Of a DNA stretch of 5,615 nt, positions 1-5,321 are shown piece after piece. The notes beneath the pieces are model-generated. The model worked only from the letters and a program-made list of their open reading frames with translations, was not told the DNA's origin and did no database searches. The number at the start of each line of letters is the position of its first letter. The first letter of the stretch is position 1. Position numbers and translations under genes: made by a program. The DNA comes from Chloroflexota bacterium. GTDB lineage: Bacteria > Chloroflexota > Limnocylindria > QHBO01. The stretch is taken from contig JACDHU010000132.1 of the NCBI GenBank assembly GCA_013820865.1, positions 1-5,615 of the forward strand, in the 5' to 3' direction.

Positions 1-1
1 G

Positions 2-82
2 CTGCCCTTCGTGACGCTTGATGAGCGCCTGGCCCTCGCCGCCCAGCGCGAGGGATTTGCGGTGATCCAGCCCATCGCTTGA
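2..82 (+). CDS. C-terminal end of a PIN-domain (VapC-like) ribonuclease toxin, partial
   Basis: The open frame enters from the left edge and ends at a TGA at 80-82, leaving only the last 26 residues. They read as a leucine-proline-phenylalanine-valine strand, then TLDERLALAAQREGF and a short valine-isoleucine strand. This T-x-D-x-x-L-x-x-A-A-x-x-x-G pattern is the usual C-terminal signature of PIN-domain proteins of the VapC family; its aspartate is the last acidic residue of the metal-binding site. By family knowledge, VapC proteins are Mg-dependent RNases held inactive by a VapB antitoxin normally encoded just upstream, here outside the window. With so few residues visible, another PIN-domain protein is possible. 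The gene is convergent with the flavin oxidoreductase, with 65 bp between the two stops. That gap holds only a weak 5-bp GC hairpin without a T-run. Confidence 0.62.
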   Translation: MPFVTLDERLALAAQREGFAVIQPIA

Positions 83-147
83 GTCCGCGCATCGCCGCCC
101 GCCCTTGCGCTCAGCGCACGGATCCGCGACGAACCATCCGGACCCGG

Positions 148-1116
148 CTACTTGAGGCGCGGTAGGACCTCGCGGCCGAAGACCTCGACGAAGCGCTCCT
201 GCTCCGGTCCGACTTCGTGGAGGTAGAGGCCGTCGAAGCCGCGTTCGAGGTCGCGTGCCAGCCACTCGACGTGCCGCGCGGGATCGGACGAGATGCGGAC
301 CGCGCCATCGAGCGCGTCGGGCGTGGTGTGCGCGGCCGCCGCCGTGACCTGGGCGGGATGCGCGAGCGAGGTCATGACGCTGTTATCGACGCAGTTCTGG
401 CCCCACTGCGCGAAGGCGGCGGAGCGCGCCTCATCATCGGTGGGTGCGTAGGCGAGGTGGACCTGGAGGTACATCGGCTTGTCCGCGCCGCCGTTTGAAC
501 GGAATGCCGCGACGACCGCGTCCAGCTGAGCGTCGGGCTGTACGACCGTGATCAACGCGTCCGCCCATTCGGCGACCCACCCGGCGGTCTCCGGCGTCAC
601 CGCCGCGCCGACGAGCATCGGCGGCCGCTCGGGCCGCGTCCAGAGATGTGCCTCGGACACCCTCACGTGACCGGAAGATGACACGGTCTCGCCGGCCCAC
701 AACCGCCGCATGATGTCGGCGGACTCGTGCAGTCGCTCATTGCGCTCCGGCTTCGACGGCCAACGTTCGCCGGTGATGTGCTCGTTGAGCAACTGCCCGG
801 AGCCCACGGCGATCCAGAAGCGATCGGGAAACATGACGCCAAGGGTCGCGGCGGCCTGCGCGATGATGGCCGGGTGGTACCGCTGTCCCGGTGCGTTCAC
901 CACGCCGAACGGCATGGATGTCGTCGCCAGCGCCGCTCCCAGCCACGACCACGCGAAGCCGGACTCGCCCTGCTCCTCGCTCCACGGTGCCCAGTGGTCG
1001 CTGCACATGCCGGCATCGAAGCCGGCCGCCTCGGCAGCCTGGACGACCCGCAACAACCGATCCGGCCGAAACTGCTCATGGCTGGCGTGAATGCCGATCA
1101 AAGGAGCCAGCGTCAG
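148..1116 (-). CDS. LLM-class flavin-dependent oxidoreductase (luciferase-like TIM barrel)
   Basis: The 322-residue protein of the bacterial luciferase-like monooxygenase superfamily is predicted cytoplasmic, with no signal peptide or membrane segment. Visible landmarks, counting the proposed start as residue 1, are an IGIHASHEQF first strand (7-16), SDHWAPW (39-45), a GVVNAPGQRYHPAIIAQ segment (71-87), the FPDRFWIAVGSG strand-loop (96-107), a NERLHESADIMRRLWAGE helix (126-143) and PPMLVGAAVTPET (165-177). These resemble the F420/FMN LLM oxidoreductases, and the HASHEQF opening recalls the group named 'probable non-F420 flavinoid oxidoreductase' (TIGR03885, from memory). The cofactor, F420 or FMN, cannot be decided from sequence, and the substrate is unknown. 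The open frame continues 93 codons further upstream, but that stretch is out-of-frame GH13 coding sequence and looks like arginine-rich noise. The family-like N-terminus begins at a CTG at 1116-1114 overlapping the GH13 stop, preceded by GGGAGG. A TTG at 1101-1099 (317 aa) is the alternative. It is probably co-translated with GH13. Confidence 0.88.
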   Translation of the reverse strand: MTLAPLIGIHASHEQFRPDRLLRVVQAAEAAGFDAGMCSDHWAPWSEEQGESGFAWSWLGAALATTSMPFGVVNAPGQRYHPAIIAQAAATLGVMFPDRFWIAVGSGQLLNEHITGERWPSKPERNERLHESADIMRRLWAGETVSSSGHVRVSEAHLWTRPERPPMLVGAAVTPETAGWVAEWADALITVVQPDAQLDAVVAAFRSNGGADKPMYLQVHLAYAPTDDEARSAAFAQWGQNCVDNSVMTSLAHPAQVTAAAAHTTPDALDGAVRISSDPARHVEWLARDLERGFDGLYLHEVGPEQERFVEVFGREVLPRLK

Positions 1117-2768
1117 ACCCCCTCCCGTCGGCCGAACCAGTGATACCCGTATGCCGGCAGCTCGACGCTGAGCCGGCCGTTGACAATCGCAGGCTCCTCG
1201 CCGCCGCAGCCGAAGATGTGCCGCCATCGGCCGCTCACCGTGTCGGCTGGCAGGCGGACGCTGACCTTTGCCGGCGCGTCGGCGAAGTTGTGCACGGCCA
1301 GCACGCTGCTGCCGTCCCAGGTGGCGATGTGGGCCAGCGCGGCGTTGTTGCGAGTTCCGAGCACCTGCGACTCGCCCCAGCCGAACTCCGGCCATTCCTT
1401 GCGCGTCCGGATGGCTCGCTCCATCCAGTTCAACAGGGAGCCCGGATCATGCCGCTGGTCTTCGGCATTCAGCTCTCGGTAGCCGAATGGTCCCTTGCGC
1501 AGCAGCGGCCGCGGCAGGCTCTCCTCCTTCGCCGTCGTAAACCCGGCACCGGGTTCGGCGGACCACGGCATCGGCGGACGGACCGCCTCGCGGTCGGTCA
1601 TGTCCAGGTTCTCGCCCAGGCCGATCTCCTCGCCATAGAACAGCACCGGCGTGCCGGGCAGGCTGAACATTAGGCTGTAGGCCAGCTCGATTCGACGACG
1701 ATCTCCATCGACCATGCTCGGGAATCGGCGGCGGATGCCGCGGTCGAACAGACGCATCGACTTCTTGGGCGCGAAGGCCGCGAAGACCTCCTCGCGCTCG
1801 GTGTCACTCAGTTTGTCGAGCGAGGCCTCGTCGTGATTCTTGATGAAGTTCGCCCATTGGCCCTCGGGTGGAATGGGTGGAAGGGAGCGCAGCGCGTCGG
1901 CCACGGCGGTTGCGTCGTGGCGCACGAATGACAGGTACATGGCCTGGTTGGTGATGAAGCTGAACAGCATGTGCATCTGGTTGCCGCCCTCGCCGAAGAA
2001 GTTGGCGATCTTGTCGATAGGCTCATTCGCCTCCGCAAGGAGCATCACGTCGCCGCGTCGGCGCCCGGCGAAATCGCGAATGTCGCGCAGATAGTCGTGC
2101 GGATCCACCGTTGCCGGGTTGGCGTGGCCCTCCTGCTCGATGAGGAACGGCACGGCATCGATCCGGAAGCCTGACAGCCCCAGCTCCAGCCAGAAACCGA
2201 TGACCTTGTGGATCTCGTTGCGCACCAGCGGGTTGTTGATGTTCAGGTCCGGCTGATGCGGATAGAACCGATGCATGTACCAGCGCTTCGCCGCCTGGTC
2301 GTAGCTCCAGATGGTCTCCTGCTTGCCGGGAAAGATCACGCCGATGTGGGCGTCCGGGGGTTTCTCATCGGCCCAGACGTAAAAGTCCTTGTAGATCGGG
2401 TGTCCCTTGCGCGCCGCCTGGAACCAGGGGTGGTCGGCGGAGGTGTGGTTGATCACGAGGTCGGCGATGACGCGGATCCCGCGGTCGCCGGCGACGCGCA
2501 CGAGCTCGACGAGATCGCCGAGGCTGCCGTACTTTTCCGCGATCCCGTAGTAATCGGCCACGTCGTAGCCATAGTCACGCTCCGGCGAGGGATAGATCGG
2601 CATCAGCCACAGGCAGGTGACGCCCAGTCCGGCGAGATAGTCAATTCTCTGGGTGAGGCCATCGAGATCACCGACGCCGTCGCCATTCGTGTCGAGGAAT
2701 GCCTGCGTGTCGACGCAATACACGATCGCGTTCTTCCACCACAGGTCACTCGTTGCTTCAAGGCTCAT
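1113..2768 (-). CDS. GH13 alpha-amylase-family enzyme, trehalose-synthase-like
   Basis: This 551-residue cytoplasmic glycoside hydrolase family 13 protein has all the expected catalytic sequence regions. A calcium-type loop with D26, N28, D30 and D34 (DTNGDGVGD) comes first. Then come region I DLVINH (D103, N107, H108), region V QPDLN (172-176), region II GFRIDAV with nucleophile D204, region III LLAEANEP with acid/base E246, and region IV KNHDEAS with H312 and D313. A C-terminal beta-sandwich follows from about 460. The QPDLN motif, the RIDAVPF context and the GIRRRFPSM...GDRRRIEL and PGTPVLFYGEEIG blocks resemble trehalose synthases (maltose-trehalose isomerases). The TreS segment normally reading like MPRIFMAVR is FITNQAMYLSFVRHD here (271-285), so hydrolysis or transglycosylation of alpha-glucosides is equally possible. 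There is no maltokinase fusion. The ATG at 2768 was chosen because AGAGGA sits 6 nt upstream; an upstream in-frame ATG at 2816 would add 16 unalignable residues and overlap the divergent gene. It heads an apparent operon with the LLM oxidoreductase. Confidence 0.93.
   Translation of the reverse strand: MSLEATSDLWWKNAIVYCVDTQAFLDTNGDGVGDLDGLTQRIDYLAGLGVTCLWLMPIYPSPERDYGYDVADYYGIAEKYGSLGDLVELVRVAGDRGIRVIADLVINHTSADHPWFQAARKGHPIYKDFYVWADEKPPDAHIGVIFPGKQETIWSYDQAAKRWYMHRFYPHQPDLNINNPLVRNEIHKVIGFWLELGLSGFRIDAVPFLIEQEGHANPATVDPHDYLRDIRDFAGRRRGDVMLLAEANEPIDKIANFFGEGGNQMHMLFSFITNQAMYLSFVRHDATAVADALRSLPPIPPEGQWANFIKNHDEASLDKLSDTEREEVFAAFAPKKSMRLFDRGIRRRFPSMVDGDRRRIELAYSLMFSLPGTPVLFYGEEIGLGENLDMTDREAVRPPMPWSAEPGAGFTTAKEESLPRPLLRKGPFGYRELNAEDQRHDPGSLLNWMERAIRTRKEWPEFGWGESQVLGTRNNAALAHIATWDGSSVLAVHNFADAPAKVSVRLPADTVSGRWRHIFGCGGEEPAIVNGRLSVELPAYGYHWFGRREGV
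1121..1126 (-). promoter_or_regulatory. Ribosome binding site for the LLM oxidoreductase, inside the GH13 3' end
   Basis: On the minus strand GGGAGG lies within the last codons of the GH13 gene and is followed by GGGT and then CTG. The spacing is 4 nt to the CTG at 1116, 10 nt to a second in-frame CTG at 1110 and 19 nt to the TTG at 1101. This purine-rich run is the strongest Shine-Dalgarno-like element nearby and favours a start at one of the CTG codons over the TTG. Being GC-rich and within coding sequence, it could also be coincidental. Confidence 0.5.
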
Positions 2769-2814
2769 GGTCCGTCCTCTCTGCACGGCGCGTTCCGGCA
2801 ACGGCACCGGTAGC
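2769..2814. promoter_or_regulatory. 46-bp divergent intergenic region, probable shared control region
   Basis: This gap separates the start of the minus-strand GH13 gene from the start of the plus-strand alpha/beta hydrolase gene. Both units need a promoter here or inside each other's 5' coding ends, because no other upstream space exists. I see no convincing -35/-10 pair on either strand, as expected when high-GC promoters are degenerate. Short inverted elements are visible (CCGT...ACGG at 2772-2788 and CCGG...CCGG at 2795-2810), but they are too weak in such GC-rich sequence to call operators. Confidence 0.4.
2775..2780 (-). promoter_or_regulatory. Ribosome binding site for the GH13 gene
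   Basis: AGAGGA on the minus strand lies 6 nt before the ATG at 2768-2766. It decides the start in favour of the M-S-L-E N-terminus over the in-frame ATG at 2816, which has no comparable element. Confidence 0.7.
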
Positions 2815-3609
2815 ATGAATCCGATGCACGAAATCCTCGCAACCCACGAATGGCCACCTTCTCAGACCGATGCCGGCGCTGCCGCGCCGGTCGCCGTGCT
2901 CGTTCACGGGGTCACCGGCTGGGGGCGGACCTGGTGGCGGGTGGGTCCCGCGCTCGCCGAGCGTGGGTGGCGCGTCGTCGCGGTGGATCTTCGCGGCCAT
3001 GGACAGAGCCCGCGAATCGACGGGTGCGTGAACGTGGGCGGCCTCGCGGCCGACGTGGCCGCAGTGATCGAGCGTCTCGGCGCACCCGTCGGGGCGCTCA
3101 TCGGTCATTCGCTCGGCGCCGCCGTCAGCGCAGAGTTGGCGTATCTGCGCCCGGATCTGGTCCAGCGCCTGGTCCTCGAGGATCCGCCCGCGATCACCCG
3201 CACTGATGACGTGGAGTGGCAGGCGAACCTCGAGCGCGAGCTCATTGACGCCCATAGAGACTTCGACGGCGAGGTTGCGCGTGAGCTGGCCGCCAACCCG
3301 GCCTGGCTCGAGGAGGATGCGCGCCAGGACGTCGAGGCCAAGCAGCTCGCGGATCGGGAGGGAATCCTCGCCTCGTTCCGCCGCGGCACCGAGGCGCGAG
3401 TCCTCAATCTCGTGCCGCTGCTGACGGTGCCGACGCTGTACCTCATGGCCGCCGAGGATCGGTCCGTGTTCGTGGGCGTCGCTCGACGTCAACTGCGTGC
3501 CACGCTGCCCGCACATGCGCGGTTCGTGGAGATGGATGCCGGGCACACCGTGCATCGCGACCGGTTCGACCAGTACATCGCGGCCGTCCGCGAGTGGATC
3601 GAGGCGTGA
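2815..3609 (+). CDS. Alpha/beta-fold hydrolase (serine hydrolase, substrate unknown)
   Basis: The 264-residue protein has the complete layout of an alpha/beta hydrolase, of about the usual length. The VAVLVHGVTGWGRTW segment (26-40) carries the HG oxyanion-hole motif (H31-G32). VVAVDLRGHGQSP (54-66) is the typical strand and loop after it. The nucleophile elbow is GHSLG with S99. The cap region from about 125 to 195 is helical and rich in charged residues. The acid is probably D215 in MAAEDRSVF, and the base H244 in DAGHTVHRD. No signal peptide is evident, so it should be cytoplasmic. Esterase, lactonase, amidase and haloalkane-dehalogenase relatives share this fold; the serine nucleophile excludes dehalogenases, but no specific substrate can be assigned. 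The start is uncertain: ATG at 2815 or 2824, both with weak upstream Shine-Dalgarno matches. The frame stays open upstream to 2653 but runs antisense through GH13. Its stop overlaps the sirtuin start by one base (TGATG), indicating translational coupling. Confidence 0.92.
   Translation: MNPMHEILATHEWPPSQTDAGAAAPVAVLVHGVTGWGRTWWRVGPALAERGWRVVAVDLRGHGQSPRIDGCVNVGGLAADVAAVIERLGAPVGALIGHSLGAAVSAELAYLRPDLVQRLVLEDPPAITRTDDVEWQANLERELIDAHRDFDGEVARELAANPAWLEEDARQDVEAKQLADREGILASFRRGTEARVLNLVPLLTVPTLYLMAAEDRSVFVGVARRQLRATLPAHARFVEMDAGHTVHRDRFDQYIAAVREWIEA
3601..3604 (+). promoter_or_regulatory. Short Shine-Dalgarno (GAGG) for the sirtuin, in the hydrolase 3' end
   Basis: GAGG lies 4 nt before the ATG at 3609-3611, within the last codons of the hydrolase. 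The TGA of the hydrolase (3607-3609) shares its final A with this ATG. An in-frame GTG at 3594 would add only five residues and is less likely given the stop/start overlap. Confidence 0.5.
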
Positions 3610-4379
3610 TGTCGGCCGCCGAAGCTGCGACCTGGATCGCCAGCGCCCGCTCCATGGTCGTCCTGACGGGCGCCGGCGTGAGTACCGAGTCCGGCATCCC
3701 CGATTTCCGCGGCCCCGATGGGGTCTGGACGCGAGATCCGCGCGCTGAACGGCTCTCGAATATCGGCTACTACATCGCCGATCCGTCCGTCCGTCGCGAG
3801 GCCTGGCAGCGCCGGCTCGACCACCCGGCCTGGGGTGCCGAGCCGAACGCCGCGCACCGCGCGCTGGCCGCACTCGAAGTGGCCGGCCGTCTAGAGCTCT
3901 TGATCACACAGAACATCGACGGGCTGCACTTGGCCGCCGGCTCTTCGTCCGAGCGGCTCGTCGAGATCCACGGCTCGATTCGCGAGTCGGCCTGCCTGAG
4001 CTGCGGAGATCGGCGGCCGATGCCCGAGACCCTTGATCGAGTTCGGGCCGGCGATCCTGACCCTGCCTGCCTGGCCTGCGGCGGCATGTTGAAATCGGCC
4101 ACGGTCAGCTTCGGCCAGAACCTCGACCCGGTGCTCCTCGCTCGATGCGATGAGGCGTCGGCGAATTGCGACTTCTTCCTGGCGATCGGCACCGGTCTCT
4201 CGGTCTATCCAGTCGCCCGGCTTCCCGAGACGGCCCTCGCCGCGGGTGCGCGGCTCGTCATCGTCAACGCCGAACCGACGCCGCTCGATTTCGAGGCGCA
4301 TGCTGTCCTGCGCGGCCGCGCCGGCGAGATCCTGCCGGCGCTGGTCGAGGCTGTCGTCGGCTACAGGCGTGGGGCGTGA
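3609..4379 (+). CDS. Sir2-family NAD-dependent protein deacylase (sirtuin)
   Basis: The 256-residue sirtuin would remove acyl groups from lysine side chains using NAD, giving nicotinamide and O-acyl-ADP-ribose. All core motifs are visible: TGAGVSTESGIPDFRG (20-35, NAD-binding loop), TQNIDGLH (100-107, with N102 and D104), the catalytic H121 in EIHGSI, and two CxxC zinc pairs (C129/C132 and C154/C157). FGQNL (168-172), GTGLSVYP (194-201) and IVNAEPTPLD (218-227) follow. The length matches bacterial CobB-type enzymes. The third position of the usual GTS/GSS dinucleotide-binding motif is glycine here (G196). The stretch before PNAAH (79-83) has W66 and R68-R69 but no clear tyrosine where CobB/SIRT5-type enzymes carry their Tyr-x-x-Arg acidic-acyl pair, so a deacetylase or another deacylase activity is likelier than desuccinylation. 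That alignment was done by eye. The gene overlaps the hydrolase stop and is probably co-transcribed with it. It is convergent with panB across 11 bp. Confidence 0.95.
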   Translation: MSAAEAATWIASARSMVVLTGAGVSTESGIPDFRGPDGVWTRDPRAERLSNIGYYIADPSVRREAWQRRLDHPAWGAEPNAAHRALAALEVAGRLELLITQNIDGLHLAAGSSSERLVEIHGSIRESACLSCGDRRPMPETLDRVRAGDPDPACLACGGMLKSATVSFGQNLDPVLLARCDEASANCDFFLAIGTGLSVYPVARLPETALAAGARLVIVNAEPTPLDFEAHAVLRGRAGEILPALVEAVVGYRRGA

Positions 4380-4390
4380 CGAATGCGAGG

Positions 4391-5257
4391 TCAGGAAGGA
4401 TCGCCGCCGTCGCGGAGATCGGCCTCGAAGGCGCGAAGTTCCTCGCCGGCGATTTTGTATTCGTGCTCGTCGGCGGGGTAGGCGCCTGAGCGCACATCGG
4501 CTGCGAAGGTCTCCAGCCCGCGTCGGATTTCGCCGGCGACATCGGCATAGCGCTTCACGAACCGCGGCGCCGCGCCTTCATTGATGCCGAGCAGGTCGTG
4601 CCAGACCAGCACCTGGCCGTCACAGCCGGGTCCGGCACCGATACCGATGGTGGGGATCCGCAGTTCCTGGCTGACGAGGGCCCCAATGCGGGCCGGCACT
4701 GACTCCAGGACCAGCGTGAAGCATCCCGCGCTCTCGAGTTCGCGGGCGTCGTCCAGCAGTCGTCGAGCGGTGGCGGCTGTCTGACCCTGGGCCTTCATGC
4801 CACCGAGCATGGTGGCCGACTGCGGGGTCAGCCCCAGGTGGCCCATGACCGGGATGCCCGCACCGACGATCGCGCGGACGCGCGACACCATCGGTCCGGC
4901 GCCCTCGAGCTTCACCCCATCGGCCCCGGCCTTGACCAGGCGGACGGCATTGGCCACGGCATCGGCGTCGGAAGCCTGGAAGGAGCCGAACGGCATGTCG
5001 CCGATGACCAGCGCCCGCGGCTTGGCTCGCGCCACCGCGCCGGTCAGCATCACCGCCTCGTCCATGGTCACCGGCACGGTCGTGTCGTAGCCGAGGACGT
5101 TGTTGCCGGCCGAATCACCGACGAGGATGAGGTCGACACCCGCCTCGGAAGCCAAGCGGGCAGAAGGATGGTCGTAAGCGGTGACCATCACGATCTTCGT
5201 GCCAGCGCGTTTCATTGCCCCGACCTCGGGAATGGGAAGTGGCTCGCGGAGGTTCAT
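4391..5257 (-). CDS. panB: 3-methyl-2-oxobutanoate hydroxymethyltransferase (ketopantoate hydroxymethyltransferase)
   Basis: The enzyme transfers a hydroxymethyl group from 5,10-methylene-tetrahydrofolate to 2-oxoisovalerate, giving ketopantoate, the first committed step of pantothenate and CoA synthesis. The 288-residue protein covers the whole TIM-barrel family with key residues in place. These are the metal ligands D48 in VGDSAG, D87 in GDMPFGS and E118 in VKLEGAG (with K116), and the probable catalytic E185 in LVLESVP. VMGHLGLTPQ (137-146) and PTIGIGAGPGCDGQVLVWHDLLG (202-224) are further signatures. It is slightly longer than E. coli PanB because of a charged tail after about 260. The start is not settled. 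The ATG at 5257 is preceded by an adjacent in-frame GTG at 5260, and GGAGAGGA (5278-5271) lies 13 nt before the ATG and 10 nt before the GTG. The frame stays open to a TTG at 5329, but those extra residues look non-native. It follows panC by 64 bp on the same strand, so an operon is likely. Confidence 0.96.
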   Translation of the reverse strand: MNLREPLPIPEVGAMKRAGTKIVMVTAYDHPSARLASEAGVDLILVGDSAGNNVLGYDTTVPVTMDEAVMLTGAVARAKPRALVIGDMPFGSFQASDADAVANAVRLVKAGADGVKLEGAGPMVSRVRAIVGAGIPVMGHLGLTPQSATMLGGMKAQGQTAATARRLLDDARELESAGCFTLVLESVPARIGALVSQELRIPTIGIGAGPGCDGQVLVWHDLLGINEGAAPRFVKRYADVAGEIRRGLETFAADVRSGAYPADEHEYKIAGEELRAFEADLRDGGDPS

Positions 5258-5270
5258 CACCTGCGAAGCG

Positions 5271-5278
5271 TCCTCTCC
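5271..5278 (-). promoter_or_regulatory. Ribosome binding site candidate for panB
   Basis: GGAGAGGA on the minus strand in the 64-bp panC-panB gap is the only good Shine-Dalgarno match there. It sits 10 nt before the GTG at 5260 and 13 nt before the ATG at 5257, so by spacing it slightly favours the GTG, which would add one residue. Confidence 0.5.
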
Positions 5279-5321
5279 GCACGCCCGCTTGTCAACGCGT
5301 GCGACGAGTGAAAACGAACGG

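Noticed and set aside
106..118. Small hairpin TGCGC-TCA-GCGCA between the PIN-protein stop and the LLM stop as a terminator
   Set aside because: The stem is only 5 bp with no T-run on either side, which is easily expected by chance in GC-rich DNA.
1117..1395. A 93-codon N-terminal extension of the LLM oxidoreductase frame reaching back to an ATG at 1395
   Set aside because: It lies wholly over the GH13 C-terminal coding region in another frame and is arginine/alanine/glycine-rich. It matches no LLM N-terminus, since the family's first beta-strand begins only after it.
891..1673. A 260-codon plus-strand frame spanning the GH13-LLM junction
   Set aside because: It crosses two genuine minus-strand genes, has low-complexity arginine/proline-rich sequence and no recognisable motif.
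2208..2813. A 201-codon plus-strand open frame antisense to the GH13 N-terminal half
   Set aside because: It is a shadow of the GH13 codon structure with no domain signature, and GH13 catalytic motifs on the other strand account for the region.
2653..2814. Extension of the alpha/beta hydrolase 54 codons upstream
   Set aside because: It would overlap the 5' end of the GH13 gene antisense. The residues do not look like a signal peptide or a domain, and the hydrolase fold is complete from 2815.
2758..3873. A long 371-codon minus-strand open frame antisense to the alpha/beta hydrolase and the sirtuin 5' end
   Set aside because: Its composition is arginine-rich and low in recognisable motifs, while the plus strand encodes two complete motif-bearing enzymes. 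Long antisense frames are expected in GC-rich DNA.
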